NCBI GenBank assembly: GCA_951394045.1 | Contig: OX595995.1 | Span: forward strand, 434,001 to 498,000 | Origin: Nitzschia sp. DOCU1 | Lineage: Eukaryota > Bacillariophyta > Bacillariophyceae > Bacillariales > Bacillariaceae | Length of the DNA: 64,000 nucleotides | Reading direction: 5' to 3' | Shown here: one piece after another, positions 41,701 to 52,759 of the stretch | How the letters are laid out: each line of letters begins with the position of its first letter | Numbering within the stretch: the first letter of the stretch is position 1 | Position numbers and translations under genes: made by a program | The notes under the pieces: generated by a model | Told to the model about the DNA's origin: nothing | Seen by the model: only the letters and a program-made list of their open reading frames with translations | The model's database searches: none

Positions 41701-43011
41701 GAAGGGAGCACAGCACCGACGTAATTCGACCGCACAACAGTAGGAGCGGCTGTGACTTTACCGGAATCTTCTTGATAGATATCTCTAGAAACCAGTTTGA
41801 TGTTTCCTGCGTATCCGGGCTTGGCCGGGGACTCTTCAGGAGGAGGGAGTGATGGTGGAGCGGCAGGGGGCAGTGACGCCGCAGCCTTTGGCGTTGCCTT
41901 GGAAGCAGCGGGAGTGTCCTCGGAAGATGGTGTGCTGGGCACAGGAGATTTCACACTACTTTTCCTTTTCACCTTTGGCTCCGAAAGGGGGCTAATGCGA
42001 CGAGAGGCAATCTTCGGGGTGGCCTTGGGAGTCCGCGAAATCTGGGATGGAACTGCGTCGTCATCGTCCCACAACGATGACGACCCAGGAGACGCCATTT
42101 TCCTTCTCTCCGCCGCAATATTCCACTTCATTTTTGGCTTGAAAGTACATTCTCGTAGCTCTTCCATTTCTTTTATCAACTGCCGCTGTTCTCGCTCCTG
42201 AAGGGACGATACGTTACGGTGCAATGAGTTAGCCTTTTTCCATTGGAGATCAAATAGGCTAAGAAATGCAGTCACAAACTTACCGATAGCTTGTGCTTTG
42301 GAGGTGTATGCCTCGGTTCTTGGTGGCCCTCTTCCCGCTGCTTTTTTCGCCGTTCTGCAGCAAGCTTCCACTTGGTTTTTGGAGTAAAGGTACATTTTGC
42401 AAGTTCTTCTTCCTCCAGCCTTCTTCGTCGAGCTTCGTCTTCCTCCTACGGTTTGGAGGAGAAAGTGAACGAGTGAGATATCGGAGGTCACGGAACCCTA
42501 AACAAAAGCCAACATTACATACCTTTTGACTTCGAACTCTGGCCCGTAATCGGTTTTGCCCTTCTTCGTGCAGATTTAGTAGACGAGTTGGTGTGACGTA
42601 TCCATCTTTGAGACTCTGGGCTCGGGGGCGATTCGGCGTGCTGAAAGGACTGCTCGTTGCCGAACGAGGTGATATGCGTCTAGCTCTCATGGCGGCTGTC
42701 TCGTGTCCATAAAGCCGGTCAAACACTTTCTCTGGAGAACCCGATGCCAATGAAGATGACATGGAACTGGTGGCACTCTTGGGTGTAAACGTGTAATCGG
42801 CCATTAGCTTCTCCTGCAGCGCCTTTAACTTTCGCTCCCGTTCTTCTATCTGCAACTTGGTCCGATCATAGAGCGTGAAGCCCGCTCCTGGAGTCGCCGG
42901 GGATTTGGCCTTTGTCGGCTTGACTTCTTTCTTGGTCTTCTTCATCTTGGAAGCGCCGACATCTGGAGTTTGTGGGTTGGGCATCTGATCCCCTCCGAGA
43001 GCATCTGCCAT
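38766..43011 (-). CDS. Giant Glu/Ala/Lys repeat coiled-coil protein
   Basis: Exons 43011-42523, 42445-42284 and 42197-38766 with introns of 77 and 86 bp (both GT-AG, frame kept) give 1360 residues. The N-terminus is Lys/Pro/Ser-rich with two TFTPK / TFKPK-x-KW motifs followed by AAERRK (exons 2 and 3), a repeated basic module. A Ser/Pro-rich disordered region follows, then about 550 residues of A/E/K coiled coil built on a 29-residue repeat. The C-terminus has two copies of the basic module KPKKKTKSDRAKKWKERLAK after acidic DDDE runs, and a related AWKERLMGKRAKKKEE earlier. Looks like a cytoskeletal or microtubule-associated scaffold; this is inference. No enzyme domain. Confidence 0.7.
39925..40410 (-). 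repeat. 87-bp coding minisatellite, six copies
   Basis: Six tandem 29-codon units of the form ARLKAEEEAAALKKAEEE + AAAAKAKAEEE. Copies alternate LKKAEEE and LQKAEEE, implying a higher-order 174-bp duplication; the last copy has three extra alanines (GCA slippage). Confidence 0.85.
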
Positions 43012-43652
43012 GGCTGACGGGAATTCTTTTTAGCAGACGGGATTCGCTCGTTGATGATTGAGGTGCGTTGGGTGAGTATGATAGATAGAAGAGATCACTG
43101 TCCGAGCCTGCTGCTCATTCCCACCACGGAAAATTTCGAAAGAATGAGCAAAGAAACCTTCAATCAAGCGATCACGACTTTCATGCGCCGATTCGATATT
43201 TTGGTAGAGGGAAAACACCTAACGAGGGTCTTTCTGCTCCATCCGAGGCATCAACAGCTGATTGCAAACTCCTCGGTTGTGCCTTTCGCGGCCAAAAAAG
43301 GGAACGGAGCGGATGCCATTATGGATCCTGTTTCTATTTCAGGTTTCTGTTGAAGAACAAAATTTCGGCGACGCCCCATTGTGACCGGCGGCGAGCTCGC
43401 CCGAACGGACATTTGTAGTGCGAAGGGCGGCGTCACAAAACTCAAAACTCGCCCAAGTCCCGGATGCAAAATCCAGAATTCCGGATTCCTTCGTGTTGGC
43501 AGCAGTTCTTTTCTTCGTGGGTGGAACGCAACCGGCCATTACTTCTAGTAGGATCGTCTTTCCGTCACTGTTACTCTAAAACGTGCATAGCCAAAAACGA
43601 TCCAAAACGAGTATGGTCCCTCCATTCATTAGATTCGTTGTATAGCTTTAAG
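43012..43652. other. Divergent intergenic region
   Basis: 641 bp between the giant coiled-coil gene and the GCR1-like gene. No gene seen. Confidence 0.45.
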
Positions 43653-45229
43653 ATGGCGACGACGACGATGGATAGTACTAACAAACCCCAATTATCTGGT
43701 CCTTGCTACACAAGTGCCCATGCTGTCACAAGAACATCCATCTTCCTTGCGGCAAGGCGACGGTCGACTTTGAGTGTGTTCTCTGCCCGATATGCGAAAG
43801 GCAACTAGAATATCAGCGGGAAGCGAAGAGGGGACGACCTGTAGAAAAGCAACAAAATTATGGTTACTTCCCACCAGCCAAGAAGTATCGTGAGCTCTGT
43901 GAGACCCATGATGGACTAGGAAATGCAGTCGCAGATGCGGCAACTTGGTTTCATCAAGCAAGTGAAACATATTCTAATTTCCGCGCCGACGCGACCCCCA
44001 CCCCTACAGATCAAGAACCTAGTGCAAAGCCATGGCAGTTTGTAGCAATGCTTCTGACTCAAGTCAATCAGCTGGTACAGGAGCTACGACAAGTCAAGCA
44101 AGAAATCGTGGACCTTCGTGCCGAATACAAGAGTTCCTATCGGAAACTACTGCGTGATTTGAAAACAAACAACGGCAACCTCCGAACAAATCATGGTGGT
44201 ACTTCTACGGATAATAATTATGCAGCCAGTGATACGGCTGCATCGGTCGTGGTGGATGCTGGTGGTGCCAAAAACGTAGGTACGGCGGAATGCAATGATA
44301 ATGACAACGAAACTATTGAGACAGACGAAACTACAACCACCAATGCAGACAATGAGACGGCCGCGACCGATGGTGGTACTTCTACGGATAATAATTATGC
44401 AGCCAGTGATACGGCTGCACCGATCGCGGTGGACGCCAATAACCTAGGTACGGAGAAGGGCAATGCTAATGACGACGACACAATGGAGGCAGACGAAAAT
44501 AGTACCACCAATGCAGCCCATGAAACGGCCGCGACCAATGGTGGTACCCATGACAACACTTCTGGGGGGGCAACCGATATGGAACAACATCAACAAGTCC
44601 CAGCATTGGTCGCGGACGCTGGTGGTACCAATAACCTAGGTGCGGAGAAGGGCAATGCTAATGACGACGACACAATCGAGGCGGACGAAAATAGTACCAC
44701 CAATGCAGCCAATGAAATGGCCGCGACCGATGGTGGTACCATTGGCAACGCTTCCGGAGGGCCGTTCCATATGGAACAACCGCAACAAGTCCCGGTAGCA
44801 ACACCGATAGGTCCCGATGACGTGAAGTATACAACACTCCTGTGTCGTTCCCCTAGGAATCTGTACAATCTTTGGAAGGAATGGGTGACGGGTATTAGTG
44901 GAAGGAAACCTGCATCCCAATTTGCAGAACTAGAACGCTACAAAGTCAAACGTACATTCAGCAGACGTCTTGTTTTTTGGAAAGTTGTGTCAGATATTGT
45001 TCAGTCGGGTGGGATGACGGCAAAGGAGGCGATTGACAAGGGTTACCAGGTCTATGGCAGCCATGACATTTGTGATATTCTCGACCAAATGAAGGTCGAC
45101 GCGAAACTACCCGGAGGACGACACCCGGATCTTGTCGCGGGCCGCCTCCTGGACGCGGACGCTGTCGTTTTTTTCCAAAACTGGTTCCATAGCATTCAAC
45201 ACCGGGGCGTCAATTCTTCCGGTTTCTAG
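43653..45229 (+). CDS. GCR1_C-like DNA-binding protein with internal repeats
   Basis: The open frame from 43682 to the stop at 45229 has no early ATG; an ATG at 43653 lies in a different frame and would need a shift or unrecognised splice to reach it. The N-terminus has KCPCCHKNIHLPCG...CVLCPICERQ, a zinc-finger-like Cys set. A coiled coil (about 115-150) follows, then a Thr/Asn/Asp-rich region of repeats (GGTSTDNNYAASDTAA twice; EKGNANDDDT-EADENSTTNAA twice). The C-terminal 130 residues include LYNLWKEWVTG, RTFSRRLVFWKVVSDIV and TAKEAIDKGYQVYG, resembling the GCR1_C domain of yeast activators and Crypton-derived proteins. Probably a nuclear DNA-binding protein, possibly transposon-derived. 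Confidence 0.55.
44190..44770 (+). repeat. Imperfect coding repeats in the GCR1-like gene
   Basis: GGTGGTACTTCTACGGATAA and following bases recur at about 44192 and 44371. GAGAAGGGCAATGCTAATGA and following bases recur at about 44453 and 44645. Offsets of roughly 180 and 192 bp are in-frame, indicating segmental duplications of a low-complexity linker. Confidence 0.8.
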
Positions 45230-46103
45230 AGGAGTACTGGGGGGATAGGCGTATCCTCACACCCGCAGCTCCGAGAAGATCATGAAAGACCTTTCGCTAC
45301 TGGCCTTGATCTCCTCGCGTACTTGTTGATAATTGGATGGCGCTTACCATCTTTCGAAGTCTAAACTGGACCATCCAGTACGGCAAGTCTGGAGCATCGC
45401 CAGCTGCCTTCGCGCACACAGCAGTCATTGTGACGGGTACTTTAAATGGCATTCAAGGCGGTGCTACTGCTATGGCCAGGATGCTCCTCTTGATTTGCTC
45501 AAAACGACAACGTCTCGGGCTGGAGCTTCCAGGACTATGTTTCCAGTGTATGCAGTCATCCTTCCTTGGACCAAACCACTCAATAAAATTCTCCCGTCAC
45601 TTATGGAAGGTTACGATGTTGAAAGAGGCGATTCGCATCAAAATCTCAGGGGGCAAATCGGCCATGGTATCAAGAGCAACTAGCTTTGTTATCACACAAG
45701 GATGCTGGACAATGACTTTTTATGAGAAGGAGGCGGTTCCATCTTCTGTTGAGAAGGAACAAAAATGACGGCGATGATGGCCGGCGACGAGAGAGGGTAT
45801 CCAATTCCTTCTTACGAAAGTGTAGCTGTATGTATAGTGTGTATGTGGCATCCTATAATCAAAGATTACTGATGTCTGTCTCTCCGTCTATTTGTCTGTT
45901 TGTCTGTCGTCATCATCGAGAAAGAGCGAGGGGACCAAAATGAAAAAGGCGAGATCGTGAGCTAATAGCTACTACTGTAGAGAGATACCCCGATGAGAAC
46001 TGTCCCATTTCAACAACTGATGAGAATGTGTTAACCATGTATACTGCACTGCACTCTATAAGCATTGCTGCTGCTAGCTAGCTTGCAATCGTTTGCATAA
46101 ACG
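45230..46103. other. Region between GCR1-like and ArfGAP genes
   Basis: An open stretch 45337-45768 (143 codons, ATG start) has no recognisable motif and overlaps another open frame, 45333-45683. One could be a small exon, but no evidence picks one. The rest is non-coding; short repeats of TGTCTGT near 45880-45910. Confidence 0.35.
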
Positions 46104-47180
46104 ATGAGCGCGGTATCGGCGGACGAGTCGTCGTCGACGGCCGATGTCCGACTGTTGCGATTGCTCCGACGGCCCGAAAATCGCACCTGTTGCGATTGCT
46201 CTCGACCCCGACCGACATGGGCCGCACTGCGGCATGTAATACTAGACTCCACGCCGCAGACTATTGGAGGATTCTGCTGTATTTTGTGTTCCGGCGTTCA
46301 TCGCAGTCTCGGCACGCATCTTTGCTTCGTGCGCAGTGTGCACTTGGATGTGTGGAGAGAAGAAGAAATTGCCGCCATGCAAGTCACCGGAAATGATTAC
46401 ATTAATCAGCTATTCGAAGCAAGGCTCTCTACTACTAAGAAGATCGCTCCCAAAGCGGATGCGGAACAACGCAAGGAATTCATTCATCAAAAATATGTCC
46501 TGCAAGCGTTCGTACGGGAGGGAACACGGCTCGAGTATCCGCCGACACTTACGCGAACAGCATCGATTTCGTCGTCATCGAATGCGCACGGAATATCCAA
46601 TGCGACTCCAAGATCTCCAGAGATAACACGCAGCAACAACGCGGAGACACTCCGGTCTAAGGCGTTGTCTTTCAGCTTGCGAACATCACCACCAGCAGCA
46701 CGCCAGAACGATCATAGAGTATCAACTCCATCGTCATCATCGTCTCCACTATTGAAGGAGTTATTACGAGATGTTAATGGTTTATTTGCAGACTTTTCGA
46801 CTCCAACCCAAGAACAAATCAAGGACCAAGCTAGTCGACTGGCCAGATCCCTCAAGGCCAAAGACGGCGCCGGCCAAGACGAAGATCTCCAACAAAGCTT
46901 ACGAGACTATCACAAGAGTAATGTACTTCGCAATGAAAGCCAAGTTTCCGCCACGTCCATCACAATACAATCACCAGATAGTGGTGATGACGATCTGAAT
47001 AAGCAATTAAGAGTCTTGCGAAGTGGGGAGAAACAGCCCAGCAGCACGCCTTCATCACGATTGTACCGTCCTGATTCTTTGGCAGATGATTTTGCCAAAT
47101 ATCGGGGTGGAGCTGTAATAGACTACCAACGGAATTCGTCGTCGTGGCGATCGTGGCTAGGAATTTTACCAGATGGATGA
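46104..47180 (+). CDS. ArfGAP-domain GTPase-activating protein
   Basis: 358 residues, no intron. ArfGAP zinc finger near residues 27-90: TCCDCSRPRPTW, then a longer than usual loop, FCCILCSGVHRSLGTHLCFVRSVHLDVW containing the catalytic Arg of SGVHRSLG. The loop between the two Cys pairs is about 25 residues against the usual 16. The rest is Ser/Pro-rich and disordered, with no ankyrin, PH or SH3 domain, placing it in the small AGFG/SMAP/AGD type. It would stimulate GTP hydrolysis by Arf at Golgi or endosome membranes. Confidence 0.85.
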   Translation: MSAVSADESSSTADVRLLRLLRRPENRTCCDCSRPRPTWAALRHVILDSTPQTIGGFCCILCSGVHRSLGTHLCFVRSVHLDVWREEEIAAMQVTGNDYINQLFEARLSTTKKIAPKADAEQRKEFIHQKYVLQAFVREGTRLEYPPTLTRTASISSSSNAHGISNATPRSPEITRSNNAETLRSKALSFSLRTSPPAARQNDHRVSTPSSSSSPLLKELLRDVNGLFADFSTPTQEQIKDQASRLARSLKAKDGAGQDEDLQQSLRDYHKSNVLRNESQVSATSITIQSPDSGDDDLNKQLRVLRSGEKQPSSTPSSRLYRPDSLADDFAKYRGGAVIDYQRNSSSWRSWLGILPDG

Positions 47181-47634
47181 GCCGCCGCCGTAACTCGTTC
47201 CGTGGAATGAATACTTGCTTGGAACAGCATCTCTACACCAATACAGAAGTGCAATTTTGCCGTCAAGTTCATTCTCTGTTGTGGGTTTGCGCTACCGAAT
47301 CTAGACAACCCCTCGTTTGGATGCCCCCAAAGCGAAACGCTATGGCTTTTGAGTTAGCGAAACGCTATGGCTTTTGAGAATGAGCATTTCGGGGGACTAC
47401 AAGAGCTTGCCAGCTAGCACGTTCGAGTTAGTAATGCAGATTCTATTATTGTCGCACTATTTCTATCGGATATGCAGTCAGCTGCTTGACACCCATGCAT
47501 ATAGCGTATCAAAATAGCTGGGTGTTAACACACAGGAGCTAGAAGCAGTTCATCCAGGCCAAAACTTTGCATGGACTGGTTCCTGGACTAGAAAGAGTTT
47601 CCCCCCTCCCCAAAACGAAAGCGTGTAGCAACGA
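47181..47634. other. Convergent 3' region with small tandem repeat
   Basis: 454 bp between convergent stops. A 23-bp unit (AGCGAAACGCTATGGCTTTT...) occurs twice at 47331-47353 and 47356-47378 (period 25). No gene seen. Confidence 0.6.
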
Positions 47635-48785
47635 TTACGGAAAGAGTCCCGAGGCACCAGGACAGAGGGCCCAAAAGATCTCATCCTTAATGCTCCCTCG
47701 AATATCACCTTGTTCTTCTAATATCGCCATCGTGCCATCGAAATCGATGGATCCGATACTCACATCGTCATCATCAGGCGATTCTATATTCTGAGACGCC
47801 TCGATGGTGTTGAGAGCGGACCTGGCAATGAAGTGTCGAAGATTGATCCGGCTTTCACTATGTTTGCACAAATCGCGATCAAGTTGGGGGCCTTGCATTT
47901 GACCTGGCGCTTCGAGCCCTTTGATCGAGGGAGCGAAAGGCCACGATGAATAGTTGGACGAAGGTGTCACCGCTGCTTTGGCAAAGGATTCGCAAGAAGG
48001 CTCTATCTGAGGTGCCCGCATGAGAGCAGAGTAACCTGTGGAAGGACATTCGGCAATGGCTGAAGATGTTAGGCCAAATTTGGTCGGTAATATTGCCTGG
48101 CTGGTGTTTTCGAAGGCAGCTGAGCTGCTGCGGATCGGCTGGTGCACCTCTGGCACGATATTTCGTGATGACCAGCTTCGCCGCGACGGCTTCCGTGCCC
48201 TCCTTACAAAGTTGCACAAACTTCGATCGTTCCGACGAAAAGAAGTGTGGGAATCTGTGGCGGCATCAAGTAGATGTGTGAGATCGAGAGGTCTCTTCTG
48301 CTGATGCCTTCCGGAAAGTAGCGACGTATCAACTGTGGACACTTACAAACTCCTTTGACCTTTCCGCTTGGGTTTCTTTTGAACCGGTATAGGTTGAGTT
48401 GACGCTGGAGTAAAGAAACCAAGAATAAAGTGGATAAGTTTGGATTTCACGCCTTTGAGTTGTCCTCTCGATGTTGTCTCAGGGGCTTTGCGCGACGAAC
48501 CTGAAATGATTTGTATCTAGTTTGATTCTTGAAATATCGAAACATAATGGTGTCCACAAAGGCTTTTGGCTCATGAATGGTGAAAGAATTCCCATCAGGA
48601 TTCCACGAGATAATGTGTTCAGTGCCCTCCGCAGCCATGTTGCATAACATTTTGTGCAAGGTCACGGGGAAGGCTTCCCCATCAACTGCACTGCCTGGAG
48701 AAGTGCTGTCGTCGAGGGAGTCATAGCGATCGTCCGCAATGTTGGATGTTGCGTTCATCGTGCAGGAGGGTGTCACATCTACCAT
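47635..48785 (-). CDS. Heat-shock-factor-type transcription factor
   Basis: Exons 48785-48501, 48404-48347 (58 nt) and 48254-47635; introns of 96 and 92 bp, GT-AG. The spliced frame gives 320 residues and a complete HSF DNA-binding domain: FPVTLHKMLCNM, HIISWNPDGNSFTIHEPKAF, MFRYFKNQTRYKSFQ-RQLNLYRFKR, KVKGVYSHTSFRRNDRSLCNFVRR. Exon 2 carries the recognition helix end RQLNLYRF, where Arg replaces the usual Gly (LYGF). The C-terminal half is Ser/Pro-rich and ends acidic; no clear HR-A/B oligomerisation coil. HSF families are expanded in diatoms; target unknown. Confidence 0.85.
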
Positions 48786-50273
48786 GTTGCTTGTAGCGTT
48801 ATTTTCAAGTAGTCAAAAGAGGATTGTTGGTATGAGTTGCTCACGTCCAACAAGATTATTTCTTGTGGAATTTTGTGAGGACCGCAACTACTGGTAGATT
48901 ATCGTGGTGGCGGCTCCGGCACAACGGAGAATTTTCATTTTCGTTGAAAACGAAGGGGCTCTATTTTCATTTTCCGCTTTTCCCCGTAGAATTGTCAACT
49001 AATTAACAGTCGACAAGATCGGTGCTGCATTTTCTCCGGGAACAAGCGTGTCCTTAATTGAACATTATGTTCCTTGCCGGAATTCAACCGGATCTCAGTG
49101 AATTTTTCAATATAAACCGACTTGAAGTAGGATCACCAGCGAAGATTCCCAATCGAGACATGTTCTTTGCATGTTCTTTGTACCACCTACATAAGGATAG
49201 ACCCGAATCCACCGCTAAAATTTCGGACCAGAGCCTTTTTAAAAAGTGCGAGAATCATGCGTCATCAGCCCACGACATGAAAAGCAACAAAACCTACCTG
49301 GTGAGATACATTGATGTTGGCTATTACATAAATACATCCTTGTCGTCTGATGGTTCGCAATCCCACTGGCTGTATTGTCTAAACAGCAGTTTACTTATTC
49401 TCTGACTTGAAACTGAACAATCACTCACTCTCCCTCGAACGGAGTGCTGTCAGAAATGCCTTTTTGTCTCTACGACCCTTCCGAAACCGGCCAAGGCACT
49501 TTGTTAAAGAGTTCTCCCGGAGCGTCATTGCCGCTGCATTCATAAATGGGAAATAGTGAACCCTCAATCTCCCTTTCATCAATGATGGGACGGCTGCCAT
49601 CTCTTTCCCGCTTTTGCCAACATAATCCGCTAACAATACGCCACCACCCTTTGTGTGATACTTTTCCATGTGACCTTTTAGCGGCAGTTGCCTCCACTGG
49701 AAACGTGGATGAGAATAGCCAACCGCAAAGAGATGGTCTCTCTCTAGAGTGGCAGGAGATCGATCAGTCGTTTAAGAGACTATTACGATTCATACATAGA
49801 TCCGTCAAACCTCCTGCACTTTCTTGTGTAGGTGATATTACAATGTCTATGATTGGTGCTACTTACCAGTCATTCCTACAATTCTAAATGATGCTACACT
49901 TTTGCAGGCTCTCAGCGCCCAACAAAATGATGAAGAATTGATCAAGTACTTCATTCTGGAGGCTTTCGTCGGAATTGTTCAGGGCATCGAGATGGCAGCA
50001 TTTTGAATCGATTCATGCAATATGCAATGGGTTCCCAATAACCTTCAATTCTTGGAGGAACGAGCGAGTGACCCCGATAGCGATGACTTTGTCTTCTTGA
50101 GCAAATCAATTGGTCTGGTTGATGACCTGGCGAAGCCATGGGACCTCAAATACGAGACCCCTCAACAAGCAATTTGTCGCCAAGTTGCTAAGCGATGGAA
50201 TGGCCTCGGGTGACAATTCCATCGCAGGAATGTCGTCCTGGGCGAGTCAAGTTGTATCTCAAGCCTGCCAGGG
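48786..50273. other. Gene-poor region containing an MFS 3'-end relic
   Basis: 1.5 kb without a convincing gene. 49600-49725 is a diverged copy of 50282-50405, the 3' end of the MFS gene. An ATG frame at 49058-49405 (115 codons) and 50022-50213 (63 codons) have no recognisable motifs. AT-rich sequence near 48900-49100. Confidence 0.45.
49600..49725 (-). pseudogene. Relic of MFS transporter 3' end
   Basis: Minus-strand reading gives KGGGVLLADYVGKSG, matching DGAGVLLADVDRSGDE at the C-terminus of the transporter at 50274-51710. Nucleotide matches include GGAAACGTGGATGAGAAT against GGCAACGTGGATGAGGAT. Only about 125 bp is recognisable. Confidence 0.65.
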
Positions 50274-51710
50274 CTAAGCCACCTCGTCCCCGCTTCTGTC
50301 AACATCCGCTAATAATACCCCAGCACCATCCTTCTTGTCACACTCTTCCATTCCATCTTTAGACGGGGGTTGCGTCCTACTGGCAACGTGGATGAGGATT
50401 GCAAAGAGCGCCACAAGACTAAACAGCACTCCATTCAATAGTCTCCACCCCTTGATTCCTCCACCCCCAGCGTCGTTATAGATATACCCGCTGCTAAAAA
50501 TTGCACCTCCACTCAAAAGGAACATGCCACATTCGTTGGCGGCTTGGATTTTCGGTCTTAGATGCATGGCATGTCGGTAGGACTGTGTGGACCACACTGT
50601 TGCACTCGAGAATCCAAAGTTCCAGCCAATGCCAAGCAAAATCAACCCCAGAAACCATGCGGCCGTGCTGTTGTTGTTGTCCTGAATACTCAGATCAATC
50701 GCCAACCCCAAAGTAAAGCACAGGAGGGCAACTTCACAAGCCCGAACGAAGCCATACTTCTTAATAAAAGTTCCGCTCCAGAACCCTGGAGCGTACATGG
50801 CCAAGAAATGAAACTCGATAACCGTGAGCGACTGCCGTTCCGTAAATCTGAGCTCTCCCATGGTTAACCGGAATATTCCCATGGGCATGGCCATGATCGC
50901 CCAGCATAAAGTTGCAACCCCCAACGGAAGCATGAAGTTCAACTGCTGTACTATCGACCACACGCCAGGGTCACTACTTGATGCCGATGTTGGAGGGCAT
51001 TCTGCATCGACCTTCGTGTCCTTGTCTTCTACAACTTCGGCCTTTTTCTTTGGCGTCGGAAACCCCACGAGGCCCACAAAAATCGCTTGTAAAATAAAGA
51101 AACAACCCGCTACAACAAAGGTGCCAATGTAGGTAAAATTCTCATCGCCAAAGACCCCCTTCGTCGCCTGAGACGTCTCAGGACCGACAAACGCTGCCAA
51201 ACACCCTCCACACAATACCCACGCCACCGCTCGAGACGAGTAGTCCGGTGGGACAACTTCTACCGCCGAGAAGCGGAGATACATCCCGATACCGAGTCCA
51301 CTTCCCATGAGACTCTGCGCCACTAGCACTATTCCAGGAGACGACGTGAGCAGACCCCAGCACCCCACTAGAACCCCCGCCAAACCCAAGGCATTCCCCA
51401 CCCAAAATCCAACCTTTCTCCCCCATTTGGCAAAAATCCAATGGGTCACCGTCAAGCTAATGAACGACATGCCCATGAAGACCACCGCAAGAGCAAAGGG
51501 GGCCATGGAGGCATCTCCCCCAGCGCTTAGGATAACCACGGGGCCCGTTCCTACCACCAGAGTTAGCGTGGCGACAACACAAGAAAAGGCCATGACCAGA
51601 AATGTGATGTCCCACTTTTCTCGATTGTTCAACGAGGGCGTTGGTTGCATTGCCGTCGCCTCCGCCGGCTGGTCAGGAGGACTGATAGCTTCATCTTCGG
51701 CCCTGGTCAT
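50274..51710 (-). CDS. Major facilitator superfamily transporter
   Basis: 478 residues, no intron. About twelve hydrophobic segments in two six-helix halves, separated by a charged cytosolic loop (PKKKAEVVEDKDTKVDAE near 240). Loop 2-3 carries FAKWGRKVGFWVG, the MFS G-x3-D/G-R-R-type motif A, and the second half has FIKKYGFVRACEV at the equivalent position. N-terminus acidic and cytosolic, no presequence. Resembles bacterial/fungal drug-H+ or YCaxx-type permeases in layout; substrate not predictable. A relic of its 3' end lies 0.55 kb downstream. Confidence 0.85.
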   Translation of the reverse strand: MTRAEDEAISPPDQPAEATAMQPTPSLNNREKWDITFLVMAFSCVVATLTLVVGTGPVVILSAGGDASMAPFALAVVFMGMSFISLTVTHWIFAKWGRKVGFWVGNALGLAGVLVGCWGLLTSSPGIVLVAQSLMGSGLGIGMYLRFSAVEVVPPDYSSRAVAWVLCGGCLAAFVGPETSQATKGVFGDENFTYIGTFVVAGCFFILQAIFVGLVGFPTPKKKAEVVEDKDTKVDAECPPTSASSSDPGVWSIVQQLNFMLPLGVATLCWAIMAMPMGIFRLTMGELRFTERQSLTVIEFHFLAMYAPGFWSGTFIKKYGFVRACEVALLCFTLGLAIDLSIQDNNNSTAAWFLGLILLGIGWNFGFSSATVWSTQSYRHAMHLRPKIQAANECGMFLLSGGAIFSSGYIYNDAGGGGIKGWRLLNGVLFSLVALFAILIHVASRTQPPSKDGMEECDKKDGAGVLLADVDRSGDEVA

Positions 51711-52759
51711 GGTGATTTTACGACTAGTTTCGTCTTGCTGTACATTTGTGGTGTATCGTTTGGTGTTCTAAACCGATGAGGTTTTGCCGCTTCACAAGCA
51801 CAACAAAAAATAATGGCGCAGGTTTGGACCAATCTCGACAATCGTTCTTCTGCTGTGGCGGAGGTTCCAAGAAAAGGCTTTGGATGGTCGCTCGAAGTAG
51901 TCGAACATTGGGTATACATAGGTATGCAATAGTAGTACGTATGCTCAGCTTCGCTGGCCTGGCAAGATCTAATACCAACAAGAGAAGCTTGACTGCATCA
52001 GCGCCTATGGATAGAAAAGAAGCAGCTAGACTTAGCGATAACTTCCTCTGCTCACGTCGTCCAAATGGGGATCCTCCAAAAAGTATCGTCGCAGTTGACA
52101 CTAATGGCAGGTACGCCCGCTAATGTCGTATAGCATTCCGTATTGCACTCCGGGATTATGACAAACGAACCGTTGGGCGCTACCTCTTTGATCGGCCCGA
52201 ACCAGCTCTCCGTGCTCGTCTCGAGGTGCTTTATTATCTGTAAGTTCAAATGGGTTGACCCGCTGTTCTCGCAGTTTGGCATGTTCATCTACAGGTAGGC
52301 GCTTATCTTTGGCATCTTGGGCTGACTTTTCGTCCTTGGCTCTTGCGGCCTCCGCGGCAGCCCGTCCTGGAACGTAAAAAAATGGTCGACCGGACTCTAC
52401 GGGGCGACAGGAACAACAACGTTAGGATGGCATTAGATGTAGGTTGTCGTTCCCTTAGAAGCGATGGCACTCACTGTTTCCAAAAAGAATATAGTAGCCA
52501 GACGCGCTCCCCGACAAGCTGGTACGTTCACGAGGTCCAACCTGCGAAATGGCATCTAGAGATCCGATCACGCCATTGCAAAACAGACCTGAAACACAAG
52601 GCAACCATCGCGGTATCGCTTGCAAAGCCTGGCTTTCCCGCGAAGAACATATTGCCACGATTACCACCAACACGGATCGCCAAGTCAATCGAGGTATGCC
52701 GTGTTTTGTGATAGACTACCGATGATGGGCATTATCCATGATATTAAAGAGCACCGGGG
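51711..52759. other. Region without an assigned gene
   Basis: 1.05 kb. Fragments on the minus strand look protein-like (STESWFGPIKEVAPNGSFVIIPE at 52052-52288; AAAEAARAKDEKSAQDAKDK just upstream in another frame) and could be exons of a small gene. I could not find a splice arrangement that joins them convincingly. Confidence 0.3.
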
